Counted from the first letter of the stretch, positions 1-10,811 are shown. The stretch is DNA of 64,000 nucleotides from Oceanospirillum multiglobuliferum (GCF_900167095.1 NZ_FUXG01000003.1:90656-154655), one strand, 5' to 3'. Made by a program: numbers and translations. Notes: generated by a model not told the origin, from the sequence alone.

Positions 1-520
1 CGCCACCTACGCCCATCGCGTAAGACAGTGCAACTTCTTTAGCAGAACCAGAAACGTCACGGAAAATTGCGATCAGATCAGGGATACCGCCGCCTTTTAC
101 GAACTCAGAACGTACAGTGTGACCTGGTGCTTTAGGCGCGATCATGATCACGTCTAGGTCAGCACGTGGCTCAACTTGGTTGTAGTGAATAGAGAAACCG
201 TGAGCAAATGCTAAAGTTGCGCCTTGCTTGATGTTTGGCTCAATCTCTTCTTTGTACAGTTTGCCTTGGAACTCATCTGGAGTCAGGATCATGACCAAGT
301 CAGCTTGTGCTACTGCATCTGCAACGTCAGCCACTTTCAGACCATGTGCTTCTGCTTTAGCGCGAGAAGAAGAACCTGCACGCAGACCAACGGTTACGTC
401 AACGCCAGAATCTTTCAGGTTGCAAGCGTGAGCGTGGCCTTGTGAGCCGTAGCCGATGATTGAAACTTTTTTGCCTTGGATGATCGACAGGTTACAGTCT
501 TTATCGTAATACACTTGCAT
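1..520 (-). CDS. ilvC: ketol-acid reductoisomerase, partial (C-terminal part outside window)
   Basis: Reading the minus strand from the ATG at 518-520 gives [14 protein letters not shown], then [17 protein letters not shown], the glycine-rich NADPH-binding loop of class I ketol-acid reductoisomerase, and further on [15 protein letters not shown] and [10 protein letters not shown], both typical of the family. The enzyme isomerises and reduces acetolactate or acetohydroxybutyrate in valine, leucine and isoleucine synthesis. About 173 codons are present; the rest lies beyond the left edge. An AGGAAG ribosome-binding site sits 6 bases before the start. The divergent ilvY gene across a 300-bp gap is the expected partner and activator. 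Identification is secure. Confidence 0.96.
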   Translation of the reverse strand, partial: MQVYYDKDCNLSIIQGKKVSIIGYGSQGHAHACNLKDSGVDVTVGLRAGSSSRAKAEAHGLKVADVADAVAQADLVMILTPDEFQGKLYKEEIEPNIKQGATLAFAHGFSIHYNQVEPRADLDVIMIAPKAPGHTVRSEFVKGGGIPDLIAIFRDVSGSAKEVALSYAMGVGG

Positions 521-748
521 GATGTTCTTCCTAATCAATGAGTTGTTAAGCCTTTGACTTAACAATTAAATTTCAAAAAATCTGTTAGGGTGGCGATCAA
601 AGAGGGGTTAGCTCTTGCATTTTTTTATCTGCTCAATGGCAGTGATTTATCACCTTGATCACCTCAGTGCGAAGGGGTGGTTCACTGTTAAGCCGATCCA
701 CTAAAACCTTGCCTGCACTTGATGAGGTAAAGATACTCAAGTCTTATC

Positions 749-774
749 GTTGCGTAAAATGATATATATGCAAC
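749..774. promoter_or_regulatory. candidate IlvY operator in the ilvC-ilvY intergenic region
   Basis: The 300-bp gap 521-820 separates divergent ilvC and ilvY. It holds an inverted repeat GTTGC (749-753) and GCAAC (770-774) with centres 21 bp apart, in AT-rich DNA about 50 bp before ilvY; another TGCAAT follows at 791. LysR-type regulators usually bind such dyads between divergent genes, and IlvY of E. coli does so at ilvC. The assignment is inference from position and symmetry. Nothing else was recognised in this gap. Confidence 0.35.
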
Positions 775-820
775 AATATATCCCATAAAATGCAATACTC
801 ACTGATTTGGCACAGTTACG

Positions 821-1699
821 ATGGACACACGCTTGTTAAAGCACTTTTTAGTGCTCTCTGAAACCCTACATTTTGGTCGTGCCAGTGAGCTGTGTCATAT
901 CAGCTCCTCTGCGCTTAGCCGAAGTATTAAACAGCTTGAAGATTCACTTGGCGTTGCACTTTTCGAAAGGGACAATCGCACTGTAAGCCTAACCCGAGAG
1001 GGCGTTAAATTTCAGCGTTATGCCCGAGATGCACTCAGTCATTGGGATATGATTCGCAATGCGTTGCTTGAAGAAGCGCAAGAGCTGCAAGGTGAACTGA
1101 GCATGTATTGCTCAGTGACCGCCAGCTATAGTTTTTTGCATGATATTTTGCGGCGCTTTAGAAGTAGCTACCCTAAAATTGAGATCAAACTGCATACGGG
1201 CGATCCCGCGCCTGCACCTAATCGGGTGCTCAATGGCGATGAAGATATTGCCATTGCGGCACGTCCCGATAGCTTACCCTCTGCATTAGCCTTTAAATCG
1301 ATTGGATTATCTCCCTTGCTGTTTATCGCCCCTGTGGATGATCCTGTTTTAGCCCCCCATGTGGATAAGCCCATCGAAGAGATCAATTGGTCAGAGGTGC
1401 CAATGATTTTGTCGGAACAAGGGTTAGCACGGAGTCGGGTTGACCGTTGGTTCAGCAATAAGGCGCTCAAGCCCAATATTTACGCTCAAGTGGCAGGTAA
1501 TGAAGCTATTGTAAGTATGGTGAGCTTAGGTTTTGGTGTGGGTGTTGTACCTAAAATTGTATTGGAAAACAGCCCGTTGGCCGATCGCGTCAAGGTGTTG
1601 CCAGTGACGCCTACTCTGCCGGCTTATGATGTGGGTGTCTGTGTGTTACAGAAAAAGCTGAAGAATCCTCTGATTGAAGCCTTTTGGGCACAGCTCTAA
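821..1699 (+). CDS. ilvY: LysR-type activator of ilvC
   Basis: This 292-residue protein has a LysR winged helix at the N-terminus (about residues 1-60, with RASELCHISSSALSRSIKQL as recognition region) and a periplasmic-binding-protein-like effector domain from about residue 90. IlvY senses acetolactate or acetohydroxybutyrate and activates ilvC. The N-terminus MDTRLLKHFLVLSETLHFGR and the divergent position beside ilvC fit IlvY rather than a generic LysR protein. A strong hairpin follows the gene. The specific name rests on context plus N-terminal similarity recalled from the family. Confidence 0.88.
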   Translation: MDTRLLKHFLVLSETLHFGRASELCHISSSALSRSIKQLEDSLGVALFERDNRTVSLTREGVKFQRYARDALSHWDMIRNALLEEAQELQGELSMYCSVTASYSFLHDILRRFRSSYPKIEIKLHTGDPAPAPNRVLNGDEDIAIAARPDSLPSALAFKSIGLSPLLFIAPVDDPVLAPHVDKPIEEINWSEVPMILSEQGLARSRVDRWFSNKALKPNIYAQVAGNEAIVSMVSLGFGVGVVPKIVLENSPLADRVKVLPVTPTLPAYDVGVCVLQKKLKNPLIEAFWAQL

Positions 1700-1721
1700 C
1701 CTGAGAGCCTAAATTAGAAAG

Positions 1722-1750
1722 CGAAAAACCCGCAGGTAGCGGGTTTTTCG
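1722..1750. terminator. bidirectional terminator between ilvY and der
   Basis: A perfect 12-bp stem (1722-1733 pairing with 1739-1750) has a 5-base loop AGGTA. The arms are AT-rich at the outside, so each strand ends in a T-rich run. It lies between the convergent stops of ilvY (+) and der (-), so it probably ends both transcripts. Confidence 0.85.
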
Positions 1751-1766
1751 GTTCAGATCAATCGTA

Positions 1767-3185
1767 TCAATTGCGGCGTTTTTTGCGCTCATCTCTTGAT
1801 TCTTTCGTCAGTTTCAACTGGCGCTGTTTTGCCTTGTCGCGGTCATCTGTTTTGTTCGGGTCAAATGGGTTTTCACCTGAACGGAATTCAAAACGGATTG
1901 GCGTACCTTTCACTTTCAACACCTTGCGGAATGTGTTGGTCAGATAGCGCTTATAGCTATCCGGCAAAGCCTCGGTCTGACTACCATGTACCACGATGAT
2001 GGGTGGGTTTTTACCCCCTTGGTGGGCATAACGTAGCTTAATTCGACGTCCTTTCGAGATAGGCGGCTGATGCTCACGCACCACATCTTCTAAGATAGTG
2101 GTTAAGCGATTGGTCTGCCAATGGCTCATAGCAGAGTCATAAGCACTGTTGATTGACTTATACAGATGGCCAACACCTGTGCCGTGCAGTGCAGAAATGA
2201 AATGCATATCTGCGTAATCCACAAAACCTAAGCGACGATCGACGTCTTCTTTGATTTTGTTTTTCACATCAATATCTAGACCATCCCATTTATTAACCGC
2301 AACGACTAAGGCTCGACCGCTCTGTAGCACGAAGTCCAACAGGTGTAGATCTTGCTCAACGATACCCGTACGAGCATCAATCACCATTACCGCAACGTTA
2401 CACTCACGTACCGCTTCAAGGGTTTTGATAATTGAGAACTTTTCAGCAATTTCAGTGATGTTTTTACGACGACGAATACCTGCGGTATCAATCAAAGTGT
2501 ATTCTTTGCCATCACGTTCAAACGGAATGGCAATAGCATCACGAGTTGTGCCCGGTTGGTCAAAAACCACAACGCGATCTTCGCCCAGAATGCGGTTTAC
2601 CAATGTAGATTTACCTACATTTGGTCGACCGATAATACCGATACGAATCCCTTTCTGTTTGATCTGGTTGTGTTCTTCCTCATCCTGCTCTTCTGGGAAA
2701 GGCTCCAGAACATGCTGGATCATATTGGTCACGTTACGACCATGTGCCGCAGCAATTGAAATGGGTGCGCGTTCCATGCCCATTTCGTAGAAATCAATTT
2801 CGGCCATCTCAGGGTCGATGCCGTCAGTTTTGTTGACGATCAACCAAGCATCTTTACCTTGAGTGCGTAAGTGTTGCGCAATCATTTGGTCGGCAGCAGT
2901 TAAGCCTGCACGACCATCCACCATAAATAAAACAATATCGGCTTCTTCAATGGCCAATAGCGATTGTTCCGCCATTGCCATATCAATACCCGCCTCATCG
3001 CCACTGATACCGCCAGTATCAATCACAATATAAGGCTTGCCACCCACTTTACCCTCGCCGTATTTACGGTCACGGGTTAAGCCTGCGAAATCAGCCACAA
3101 GGGCATCACGGCTACGGGTTAAGCGATTAAACAGCGTTGATTTACCCACATTTGGGCGACCAACCAATGCAATAACAGGATTCAT
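1767..3185 (-). CDS. der: ribosome-assembly GTPase Der (EngA)
   Basis: Der matures the 50S ribosomal subunit and is unusual in carrying two GTPase domains in tandem. Both are visible in these 472 residues: GRPNVGKS at 9-16 with NKTD at 118-121, and a second GRPNVGKS at 186-193 with DTAG at 233-236 and NKWDG near 300. An acidic linker (about 164-173, EEQDEEE) joins them, and a KH-like domain plus a basic tail (DERKKRRN) follow. Length is normal for the family. It lies 86 bp downstream of bamB on the same strand, the usual gammaproteobacterial order yfgM-bamB-der. Confidence 0.97.
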   Translation of the reverse strand: MNPVIALVGRPNVGKSTLFNRLTRSRDALVADFAGLTRDRKYGEGKVGGKPYIVIDTGGISGDEAGIDMAMAEQSLLAIEEADIVLFMVDGRAGLTAADQMIAQHLRTQGKDAWLIVNKTDGIDPEMAEIDFYEMGMERAPISIAAAHGRNVTNMIQHVLEPFPEEQDEEEHNQIKQKGIRIGIIGRPNVGKSTLVNRILGEDRVVVFDQPGTTRDAIAIPFERDGKEYTLIDTAGIRRRKNITEIAEKFSIIKTLEAVRECNVAVMVIDARTGIVEQDLHLLDFVLQSGRALVVAVNKWDGLDIDVKNKIKEDVDRRLGFVDYADMHFISALHGTGVGHLYKSINSAYDSAMSHWQTNRLTTILEDVVREHQPPISKGRRIKLRYAHQGGKNPPIIVVHGSQTEALPDSYKRYLTNTFRKVLKVKGTPIRFEFRSGENPFDPNKTDDRDKAKQRQLKLTKESRDERKKRRN

Positions 3186-3271
3186 TAAAATATCTTCAGT
3201 TCAGTTGTCAGGCCGATTCACATCGGCAAATCATATCAAGAGCGCTGCGTTCAGCCTGCTCAGAAATCGGG

Positions 3272-4453
3272 TTAGCGCTTTATAGCGATTACACGGCCAT
3301 TATTAGCCACTGCAAAAAGCTGGTTGCTCGCCACCGTTAGCGGATGTTCAATCCCGCTCGTATCCGCTTGAATTCTAGCGATTGGGTGACCATCGGTAAG
3401 CGCAAACAGATGAATATAACCTTCATAGTCTGCTACCGCCAATGCATCGCCCCAGATCACTGGAGCCGTTAGCCGGCGTCCTTCCAGTGCATCCTGATTC
3501 CATAAAACACCGCCGGAGCGGCTGTCTAATGCGATAATTCGGCTAGCATCATCCACATAAAGTAGATTGCCATAACCTTCTACCGCAGGGTTAAAGCTTG
3601 AGTCTTTTCGTTCCCATAGTGCTCGACCACTTTTGGGGTCTAGCGCCATCACACGTCCTTGGAAGCTGGTTACAACCAGTAAGCCTTTACTGGTTAATAG
3701 CGGCTGTCCATCAACGTCGACCAAACGTTCAATGTCGGTACGCCCCGATGGAATGGCTACTCGAACATCCCAGACCAACTGGCCATTACGATTATCAATC
3801 GCTGCGAGTTTGCCACTGGCAAAACCCGTAAACGTTAAGGCTGGTGTTACTTTAGGTGCCGCAGTGCCGTGTAAGGTGAGTAGTCCTTCTTCACCATCTA
3901 GGCTCCATTGCAAGCGGCCTGTGCTGAGATCTAAGGCAGAGACTTTGCCATCGGCTGTTTGCACCACAACCTGCTTTAGTTCTGGATTGATCTGTGGTGT
4001 TGCCAAGATCACGGTGCTCAAGCGAGTGCGCCATAATAGCTCGCCACCAGCGGCAGACAGTGCTAATAACTCACCATTTTGGGTGCCTACTAATAACTGC
4101 TCATTTGCATAAGCAAGACCAGAGCTGATGTCTTGCTTAAGTTCAGCTTCCCACAAGAATTCACCATCTGCTTGCTGCCAAGCAGTTAAATTACCTTCAC
4201 GGTCAATGGCATAAACAATGTTGTTTGCAATAACAGGCGTGAGTAAATAACCCTGCTCGCCTGCACCCTTCGCGGCAAAATCACGCCATGTTAAGCTAAG
4301 CTCAACACTTTGTTTGAAATCTACCAGTGATTTGGGTGCAACTTTAGGCTCTGGCAAACTACCACAGCCCACCAATAGCCCCGATAAACTTAGCGCACTT
4401 ACTAGAGCGAAGCATTTAAGTGGTCTTTGGTACTGTTTAAACCATTGAGTCAT
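3272..4453 (-). CDS. bamB: outer-membrane assembly lipoprotein BamB
   Basis: BamB is the beta-propeller lipoprotein of the BAM complex that inserts outer-membrane proteins. The N-terminus has a lipoprotein signal ending LSGLLVGCGS, with the lipobox Cys about residue 30, and the body has repeated PQQ-like blades (LVVGTQNG-like, VYAIDREGNLTAW, VMALDPKSGRALWE, IIALDSRSGGVLW). The open frame can begin at a GTG (4459) whose first bases overlap the yfgM stop, but GGAG lies only one base from it. The ATG at 4453 has GGAG seven bases upstream and is preferred (393 residues). Tight coupling to yfgM is clear either way. Confidence 0.93.
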   Translation of the reverse strand: MTQWFKQYQRPLKCFALVSALSLSGLLVGCGSLPEPKVAPKSLVDFKQSVELSLTWRDFAAKGAGEQGYLLTPVIANNIVYAIDREGNLTAWQQADGEFLWEAELKQDISSGLAYANEQLLVGTQNGELLALSAAGGELLWRTRLSTVILATPQINPELKQVVVQTADGKVSALDLSTGRLQWSLDGEEGLLTLHGTAAPKVTPALTFTGFASGKLAAIDNRNGQLVWDVRVAIPSGRTDIERLVDVDGQPLLTSKGLLVVTSFQGRVMALDPKSGRALWERKDSSFNPAVEGYGNLLYVDDASRIIALDSRSGGVLWNQDALEGRRLTAPVIWGDALAVADYEGYIHLFALTDGHPIARIQADTSGIEHPLTVASNQLFAVANNGRVIAIKR

Positions 4454-4455
4454 GA

Positions 4456-5109
4456 TCACGCTCCGGCACCACCTAAATCGGCCAGTTTCATATCAATTAC
4501 TGGGCGTTGAATACCTAAGTTAATGAATACAGCGCGCGCTTTTAGATAAGCTTCTTTGGCTTCTTTAGGTTGTTTAAGCTCAGTTAAAAGGTCACCTTTT
4601 AACTCTTCTACTTCTCCCATGTAAGTCTTGGCTTTCAGGTTGTTTAGTAGGCTTAAGGCTTGATCATTTTGGCCTTGCTGCCACAGAATCTGAGCTTGGC
4701 GTAATACAGCAACCTCAGAAACGGTTTCATTTACAGCCGCTGCTTGCACCGCTTTTAGGGTGGCAAGCGCATCGTCAGGCTTTTTCTCTTCTAGTTGTAA
4801 ACGAGCTTTAAACAGTGAGGCATAGTTAGCATACAAAGTGCCTTCATGTTCGCTTTGCAGCTGTGTAGATAAATGCTGTGCAGTGGCTTTCTGCTCATCA
4901 GTTAGCTCAGGTTTGCTCATGAGTTCAACCATCTGCTCATAGGCTTCTGAGGCCGCTTCTACTTTGGCCTGTTGCTGATTTTGCCACCATTGCCAGCCTA
5001 GAATAGCGGCTATTGAAAGCACCAGTGCGACAATGACGGTTTTACCGTTTTCAGCCCACCATTTTTTGATCAGTTCAACCTGTTCTTCTTCTGTTCTTAA
5101 CTCAGACAC
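4456..5109 (-). CDS. yfgM: YfgM-family TPR membrane protein
   Basis: This 217-residue protein has a short cytoplasmic head (MSELRTEEEQVELIKKWW), one transmembrane helix (about 22-42, TVIVALVLSIAAILGWQWW) and a periplasmic helical TPR-like region. In E. coli, YfgM associates with the SecYEG translocon and the chaperone PpiD. The start is a GTG at 5109 with AGGAG upstream. The stop lies directly against bamB, and hisS is 53 bp upstream, the conserved hisS-yfgM-bamB-der order. Family membership is clear; the function is known from the E. coli relative. Confidence 0.9.
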   Translation of the reverse strand: MSELRTEEEQVELIKKWWAENGKTVIVALVLSIAAILGWQWWQNQQQAKVEAASEAYEQMVELMSKPELTDEQKATAQHLSTQLQSEHEGTLYANYASLFKARLQLEEKKPDDALATLKAVQAAAVNETVSEVAVLRQAQILWQQGQNDQALSLLNNLKAKTYMGEVEELKGDLLTELKQPKEAKEAYLKARAVFINLGIQRPVIDMKLADLGGAGA

Positions 5110-5162
5110 TTATCTTTACTCCTGCTGGCCTATGCTCTAAAAGTACGGGCTAAAAATCATTT

Positions 5163-6431
5163 CTATACCAAGATTGTGGCTAAAAATGCCACCAAGTCGG
5201 CCTGTGCGACAACGGTTTGTTCACGCTCGTCACGTAGGAACTTCACTGTAACTTGCTGATTTTGAGCTTCAGTCTCACCAATAATCAACGCAATTTTAGC
5301 GCCGCTTTTATCCGCTTTTTTGATCTGGTTCTTAAAGCTGCCACCACCGCAATGTACTAAGGTGCGATATTGGGTGTTAGCGCGCAGTAGTTCACCTAGT
5401 AATAAGCTGTGCTGAGCGTCAACTGCGGCCACAAAAAGATCAGGTTGTGCGTTAACGCTGGCCGGTATCGCTTCTAAGGTTTGTAGTAGCAAAATCAAGC
5501 GTTCAACGCCCATCGCAAAACCTACGGCAGGTGTTGCACGACCACCAAGCTGTTCAACTAAACCATCATAACGGCCACCGGCACATACCGTACCTTGTGA
5601 GCCTAGTGCTTGAGTAGTCCACTCAAAAACGGTTTTGCCGTAATAATCTAAGCCGCGTACTAAACGTGGGTTTAACACATATGCGATGCCTGCGGCATCT
5701 AAGGTGGCACAGAGTTGCTCAAAATGCGTTTTAGACTCTGTATCTATAAAGTCGGCAAATACTGGCGCGCCATCTAACAGCTTTTGTGTTTCAGGGTTTT
5801 TACTGTCAAGAATCCGCATTGGATTGCTGGTTAAGCGGCGCTGGCTGTCTTCATCCAGTTGGTCTTTACGCTCACTCAAGAAGGCAACTAAAGCATCACG
5901 ATATTCGGCTCGTGCCTCAGATGAACCTAAGGAGTTCAGCTCTAAAGTCACGGCATCATAGATACCCAGCTCTTTCCACAGGCGAGCACTGAGCAGAATT
6001 AGTTCGGCATCAATGTCAGGTCCTTGCATACCAAAAGTTTCAACACCGATCTGGTGGAACTGGCGATAACGACCCTTCTGTGGGCGTTCATAGCGGAACA
6101 TTGGACCGCAATACCACAGGCGCTGAATCTGGTTGTATAACAAACCATGCTCTTCTGCTGCGCGTACACAACCTGCTGTACCTTCTGGACGTAAAGTTAG
6201 GCTATCGCCGTTACGATCCTCAAAGGTGTACATCTCTTTTTCAACAATATCTGTGACTTCACCAATAGAGCGTTTGAATAGAGCTGTTTGCTCCACAATC
6301 GGCATACGAATTTCGTTATAGCTATAACGCTTTAGCAAATTCGCTACGGTGTTTTCTAGATATTGCCAAATTGCACTGTCTTCCGGCAGGATGTCGTTCA
6401 TGCCACGGATGGCTTGGATTTTATTCGCCAA
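5163..6431 (-). CDS. hisS: histidyl-tRNA synthetase (TTG start)
   Basis: Class II histidyl-tRNA synthetase, 422 residues. The N-terminus [18 protein letters not shown] matches the family. Motif 2 is represented by [13 protein letters not shown] and [16 protein letters not shown]; the histidine-specific [15 protein letters not shown] and [14 protein letters not shown] follow, then a C-terminal anticodon-binding domain. The initiation codon appears to be TTG (6429-6431): translation from it gives [10 protein letters not shown], aligning with the E. coli start, and GGGAAG lies seven bases upstream. The next ATG would cut into the conserved N-terminus. Confidence 0.96.
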   Translation of the reverse strand: MANKIQAIRGMNDILPEDSAIWQYLENTVANLLKRYSYNEIRMPIVEQTALFKRSIGEVTDIVEKEMYTFEDRNGDSLTLRPEGTAGCVRAAEEHGLLYNQIQRLWYCGPMFRYERPQKGRYRQFHQIGVETFGMQGPDIDAELILLSARLWKELGIYDAVTLELNSLGSSEARAEYRDALVAFLSERKDQLDEDSQRRLTSNPMRILDSKNPETQKLLDGAPVFADFIDTESKTHFEQLCATLDAAGIAYVLNPRLVRGLDYYGKTVFEWTTQALGSQGTVCAGGRYDGLVEQLGGRATPAVGFAMGVERLILLLQTLEAIPASVNAQPDLFVAAVDAQHSLLLGELLRANTQYRTLVHCGGGSFKNQIKKADKSGAKIALIIGETEAQNQQVTVKFLRDEREQTVVAQADLVAFLATILV

Positions 6432-6550
6432 GTTTCTACTTCCCGTATTTTGTCATAGTCTTGTTGAGGTCATTTTCTCGACAGGCCGCTCGATATATGG
6501 GCGGTTTAACCCGCATTGCAACCTGTTATTTTGTGCTTTGAAAATGACAA

Positions 6551-6581
6551 AAAACGAGCGGTGAGTATCACGGCTCGTTTT
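6551..6581 (-). terminator. terminator downstream of ispG
   Basis: On the minus strand AAAACGAGC (6581-6573) pairs with GCTCGTTTT (6559-6551) and is followed by further T residues. It lies 40 bp past the ispG stop and before hisS, so the ispG transcript probably ends here and hisS should have its own promoter. Confidence 0.75.
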
Positions 6582-6622
6582 CAATGATTTCAATGCGCTA
6601 CAGCTGAAAACTACATAGGTTT

Positions 6623-7738
6623 TCAAGCACCGCTTTTGGCGATGAGCTGAGCTTCTGCTTGTTCTTTTTTGTGCAACTGCTCACGAATGAGGCGTTCTAA
6701 ATTTTCGGCTAGGTTATCGTTACCCAGCTTTTGTGAAGGTGTGCCATCAATATAAATTAGGTTAGGCGAGCCTCCTGTTAGGCCAACCGACACCTCTTTT
6801 GCTTCACCTGGGCCATTCACCACGCAGCCAATCACTGCAACATCTAGAGGGGTTCGCACATCGTCAAGGCGACTTTCCAGTTCGTTCATTACACCGATGA
6901 CGTCAAAATTCTGTCTTGAACAGCTTGGGCAAGCGATAAAGTTGATGCCTTTACTGCGCAGTTTCAAACTTTTTAAAATATCAAAACCCACACGAATTTC
7001 TTCAACTGGATCAGCGGCCAGTGAAACACGAATGGTATCACCAATACCGTCCATCAGCAGCATACCTAGGCCAACAGAGGACTTCACTGTGCCTGAGCGC
7101 AGACCACCCGCTTCGGTAATACCCAAATGTAAAGGCTGTTCAATTTGATCCGCAATTTTACGATAGGCGGCTACTGTCATAAAGACATCTGAGGCTTTTA
7201 AGCTGAGTTTGAAATCAGGGAAGTTCAAACGATCTAGGATGTCGATATGGCGCATGGCGGATTCCACCAGCGCATCAGGCGTTGGTTCGCCATATTTCTT
7301 CTGCAAATCTTTTTCGAGAGAGCCTGCATTCACCCCGATACGAATCGGAATGTTATGGTGACGGGCAGCATCCACCACACTGCGAATACGCGCCTCGTTG
7401 CCAATATTACCGGGGTTGATGCGCAAACAATCAACCCCAAGCTCTGCAACACGCAATGCAATGCGGTAGTCAAAGTGAATATCAGCCACCAGAGGGATAT
7501 TGACTTGTTGTTTGATTTTGCCAAAGGCTTCCGCTGCTTCCATCGACGGCACTGAAACTCGCACAATATCAGCCCCGACATCTTGTAACTGTAAAATTTG
7601 ACCAACGGTCGCCTGCACGTCACAAGTGTCAGTATTGGTCATACTTTGTACAGAGATGGGCGCATCACCGCCCACAGCCACATTGCCAACCATAATTTGA
7701 CGGGACTTGCGGCGTTTTATCGGAGATTCAAAGTGCAC
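6623..7738 (-). CDS. ispG: flavodoxin-dependent HMBPP synthase IspG (GcpE)
   Basis: IspG converts methylerythritol cyclodiphosphate to HMBPP in the MEP isoprenoid pathway, using a [4Fe-4S] cluster. The 371-residue protein has [16 protein letters not shown] at the N-terminus, [12 protein letters not shown] and LRINPGNIG in the barrel, and the cluster ligands CPSC (in [13 protein letters not shown]) and the later Cys of [11 protein letters not shown]. The start is GTG at 7738 with GAGAG before it. It follows rodZ by about 55 bp. As a client of Fe-S assembly it depends on the ISC/SUF genes in this window. Confidence 0.96.
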   Translation of the reverse strand: MHFESPIKRRKSRQIMVGNVAVGGDAPISVQSMTNTDTCDVQATVGQILQLQDVGADIVRVSVPSMEAAEAFGKIKQQVNIPLVADIHFDYRIALRVAELGVDCLRINPGNIGNEARIRSVVDAARHHNIPIRIGVNAGSLEKDLQKKYGEPTPDALVESAMRHIDILDRLNFPDFKLSLKASDVFMTVAAYRKIADQIEQPLHLGITEAGGLRSGTVKSSVGLGMLLMDGIGDTIRVSLAADPVEEIRVGFDILKSLKLRSKGINFIACPSCSRQNFDVIGVMNELESRLDDVRTPLDVAVIGCVVNGPGEAKEVSVGLTGGSPNLIYIDGTPSQKLGNDNLAENLERLIREQLHKKEQAEAQLIAKSGA

Positions 7739-7792
7739 AGTGCTCTCTCTTTCAATATGTCTCAGCGGTTACTCGATTTTAACGCGAGCAGA

Positions 7793-8788
7793 TTACTGAC
7801 CTAATGTCAGGCGTGCAATACCATTTCGATTGGTATATGGCTTCAGGTCGATAATTTTGTCCCCATAGGTCACTTCAGCGCCTTGAGCATTGCCAATCAT
7901 CAGTTTGAAGGGGGCTACACCAGAAGCTAATGATTGCTCTCCAGCCTTTTTCAGATTAGCGATCAGTTTAATTCCACGAGCATCTGTCATTTCAACCCAA
8001 CATTCTTGGCTAAAGGTAATCAGAATTTTTTCTTCGCCTGGTGCCAGTACGTGAGCTTCTGGTTCAGGCTCGCTTACATCAGTATCTTCACTGGCTGCTT
8101 GTATTGTGGGGGGAGTCTCATCTGCTGAGTTATCATCAATCAAATTTGCCTCGTCAATAGCTTCATCCTCTGGGGCTTCTTCTGAGGGTGCTGGTGACAC
8201 TTCTGTCTCAACTGAAGCTGTAGATTCGGTGTCTTCAGCTCCACTTAAATCCATCTTGGCAATAATGGTCTCGCCGTTAGAAGTTTCGATCTCAACCGTT
8301 TCATTCTTCGTTAGACTTAATGTTTCTGCGCCGTTTCGACTCTGCCACCAAATCACCGATAGGGCGATTAATGCGGCGACAATAATCAGTGTGGTGTACT
8401 TAATTAGTGGGTCTGACAAGTTACGCTGCGGTTTTATTGTGTCTACTGGCTTGAAGCGCTTTTCTGGTTTCTCCAGTTCTCCGGCGCATTGGTTATAGCC
8501 CTCGATTAACGCTTCAGGGTCAAGGGCTACTAATTTTCCGTAAGCCCTTAGATAACCACGAATAAACGTAGGCCCTGGCAAAGCCGAAAAGTCATTAGCT
8601 TCAATCTGAACGACCACACTAGGCTTCCAGTTCAGTTTGTCAGCAACATCTGTGGTACTAAGCTTGGCTTTTTCACGGGCGTGTTTTAGGGACTCACCTA
8701 TATTTAATATTGTTTGCTCTGTTGAAGATACGTCTGATGTAGTCATGTTGGACGACGCCTCTTCTGGTTTAGCAACGATGTCAGTCAT
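7793..8788 (-). CDS. rodZ: cytoskeletal helix-turn-helix protein RodZ
   Basis: RodZ links the MreB cytoskeleton to the elongation machinery. The 331 residues show a cytoplasmic HTH domain (about 28-95, with LKHAREKAKLSTTDVADKL and LPGPTFIRGYLRAYGKLV), one transmembrane helix (about 131-148, TTLIIVAALIALSVIWW), a long acidic periplasmic linker rich in Glu, Asp, Ser and Thr, and a C-terminal beta domain (ILITFSQECWVEMTDARG). Context pilF-rodZ-ispG is standard. Identification is firm. Confidence 0.93.
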   Translation of the reverse strand: MTDIVAKPEEASSNMTTSDVSSTEQTILNIGESLKHAREKAKLSTTDVADKLNWKPSVVVQIEANDFSALPGPTFIRGYLRAYGKLVALDPEALIEGYNQCAGELEKPEKRFKPVDTIKPQRNLSDPLIKYTTLIIVAALIALSVIWWQSRNGAETLSLTKNETVEIETSNGETIIAKMDLSGAEDTESTASVETEVSPAPSEEAPEDEAIDEANLIDDNSADETPPTIQAASEDTDVSEPEPEAHVLAPGEEKILITFSQECWVEMTDARGIKLIANLKKAGEQSLASGVAPFKLMIGNAQGAEVTYGDKIIDLKPYTNRNGIARLTLGQ

Positions 8789-8811
8789 ATGATTAAAAAT
8801 CCTTACTATCG

Positions 8812-9552
8812 TTATTGTTTGAGATTAGCTAACTCAGCTAGCCAGCGGCTTTTGTCAGCCTTTTTACCTAGGCTATCCGCTAAAAAAATACCTAACCTTA
8901 AACTCCGTTCAGTGGGTTTGGCAAATTCAAAATGTTTTTGTAGGTAACGCCATGCATCTAAGGGGTGATTCTGTTGCCGATAAATGTCAGCCAGCTCTAA
9001 CATGGCTTTTTCAGACTTACTATTCAGCTGTAAGGCTTTTTTAAATGCGGTTTCGGCGGCTGGTAGGTGTTGGCGCTGTACTTCACATAAGCCTAAATTT
9101 TCAAATGCTTGTTGGCGGTTAAAATAAAGTGTATCTGCTACGGTTAGCTCAAGTTGTTTGCAGGCTTCATCATAGCGTTGTTGGCTGTATAGAAAGGCTG
9201 CAAAGTTATTACGTGCAGTTGAAAACTCTGGCGATTCAGATAGCGCTTGCCGAAAATGCTTTTCAGCAAGTTTGTACTCACCTTCTTGCTGATAAATTAA
9301 AGCCATGCCATGCAGCGCATCAGCAAAGTCAGGTTGCAGAGAGAGCGCTTTAATCATCGCACGCTTTGCGCGCTCGCTATTATTACGCTCTAAATAGGCA
9401 AAGCCCAGCTGTGTATAAGAGATAGCGCTTTTATTGAGCGCCTGATCACTAGGCACTGTATTCACAGGCTGTGCTGTGCAGGCTGATAATAGCCACAGTA
9501 CAGATCCTACAGCCATTAATCGGCCAAAGGTGCTTCTGCGGCTTATTTTCAT
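8812..9552 (-). CDS. pilF: type IV pilus pilotin lipoprotein PilF/PilW
   Basis: A 246-residue lipoprotein with lipobox Cys at about residue 25 (WLLSACTAQ) followed by six TPR-like helical pairs (SYTQLGFAYLERNNSERAKRA, ALHGMALIYQQEGEYKLAEK and so on). PilF is the pilotin that brings PilQ secretin subunits to the outer membrane for type IV pili. AGGAG precedes the ATG. The rlmN-pilF-rodZ order is the usual one. Other pilus genes are outside the window. Confidence 0.9.
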   Translation of the reverse strand: MKISRRSTFGRLMAVGSVLWLLSACTAQPVNTVPSDQALNKSAISYTQLGFAYLERNNSERAKRAMIKALSLQPDFADALHGMALIYQQEGEYKLAEKHFRQALSESPEFSTARNNFAAFLYSQQRYDEACKQLELTVADTLYFNRQQAFENLGLCEVQRQHLPAAETAFKKALQLNSKSEKAMLELADIYRQQNHPLDAWRYLQKHFEFAKPTERSLRLGIFLADSLGKKADKSRWLAELANLKQ

Positions 9553-9632
9553 CTATTGCTCCTGTTTAATATTTTAAGCAGTCGATAGTCAGCTCGTGTT
9601 GTACAGTGTTGTTGGCTGTGATCAATTAGATC

Positions 9633-10811
9633 TTACTCCGCTGCGCTATCACTTGCATCTGTGACATCAACAAAAGGCAATAATTCTGTATAACGGGCGC
9701 TACGACGGGTTTTATCCATCACTTGACCAACAAGCTGTCCGCAAGCAGCGTCAATATCATCCCCACGAGTGCTACGTACAGTGACCACATAACCTGCGTC
9801 AATCATGGCTGTTTGAAAGCGCACAATAGCGTTACGGCTTGGGCGTTGGTAATCGTTATTTGGGAATGGATTAAATGGAATTAGGTTGATTTTGCAATCA
9901 AGTGTACGCAACACCTTGGCAAGTTGTGCAGCATGCTGAGGTTGGTCGTTAACACCTGCAATCAAAGTATACTCAATAGTGATTGAGCGGTTATCACCCA
10001 AGGTATCAAGGTAGCGGTTGCAAGCCTCTAATAACATCTTGATTGGGTATTTACGATTGATTGGCACTAACTCATTACGTAGTTCATCATTTGGAGCGTG
10101 TAGCGAGATTGCCAGTGCAACGTCGATTTGTCCTGTCATTTTTTCAATGGCAGGCACAACCCCTGAAGTGCTTAATGTGACACGACGTTTAGACAAACCG
10201 TAACCAAAATCATCCAGCATTAAACGCATTGCAGACATTACAGGTTCAAAGTTCATCAGTGGCTCGCCCATCCCCATCATCACCACATTGGTGACTGGAC
10301 GCTTAGTAGTATCTGTGCGTGGGCCAAAAGAGCGTTGAGCAACCCATACTTGGCCGATGATCTCGGCAGGGGTTAGATTACGCTGAAAACCTTGTTTGCC
10401 CGTTGAGCAAAAGCTGCAATCTAATGAGCAACCTACTTGTGATGATACGCATAATGTACGACGTTTTTCGTCCATTGGGATCAAAACAGTTTCGATACAA
10501 CTGCCACCATCGACCCGTAGCACCCATTTGCGAGTACCATCGTCAGAGAAATCTTGGTAGACAATTTCAGGGCCGCGTACTTCGGCCATTTCATGTAGTT
10601 TGACGCGCAATACTTTGCTCAGATTAGTCATCTCGTCGAAGTTATCCACACCATAGTGGTGTATCCACTTCATCACTTGCGAAGTACGGAAACGTTTTTC
10701 GCCAAGGGATTCAAAAAAAGCATCCATTTGCGGAGCTGTCAAACCTAGCAAATTGACTTTGCTTTGAGTGCTTGATGTGACTGGCGAGGTTTCTGTTGAC
10801 TGAGTAGACAT
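9633..10811 (-). CDS. rlmN: dual-specificity rRNA/tRNA methyltransferase RlmN
   Basis: Radical-SAM enzyme that makes 2-methyladenosine at 23S A2503 and tRNA position 37. Visible are the CxxxCxxC cluster motif (CSLDCSFC), the conserved [10 protein letters not shown], and the catalytic Cys pair regions (SQVGC and [12 protein letters not shown]). The longest frame opens with TTG (10823), directly against AGG; the ATG at 10811 ([10 protein letters not shown]) is the more likely start, giving 392 residues. Next gene downstream is pilF. Confidence 0.95.
   Translation of the reverse strand: MSTQSTETSPVTSSTQSKVNLLGLTAPQMDAFFESLGEKRFRTSQVMKWIHHYGVDNFDEMTNLSKVLRVKLHEMAEVRGPEIVYQDFSDDGTRKWVLRVDGGSCIETVLIPMDEKRRTLCVSSQVGCSLDCSFCSTGKQGFQRNLTPAEIIGQVWVAQRSFGPRTDTTKRPVTNVVMMGMGEPLMNFEPVMSAMRLMLDDFGYGLSKRRVTLSTSGVVPAIEKMTGQIDVALAISLHAPNDELRNELVPINRKYPIKMLLEACNRYLDTLGDNRSITIEYTLIAGVNDQPQHAAQLAKVLRTLDCKINLIPFNPFPNNDYQRPSRNAIVRFQTAMIDAGYVVTVRSTRGDDIDAACGQLVGQVMDKTRRSARYTELLPFVDVTDASDSAAE

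Noticed and set aside
2251-2790. Long open frame on the plus strand opposite der
   Set aside because: It lies wholly inside der on the other strand, has no ribosome-binding site and its translation resembles no protein family; der is secure.
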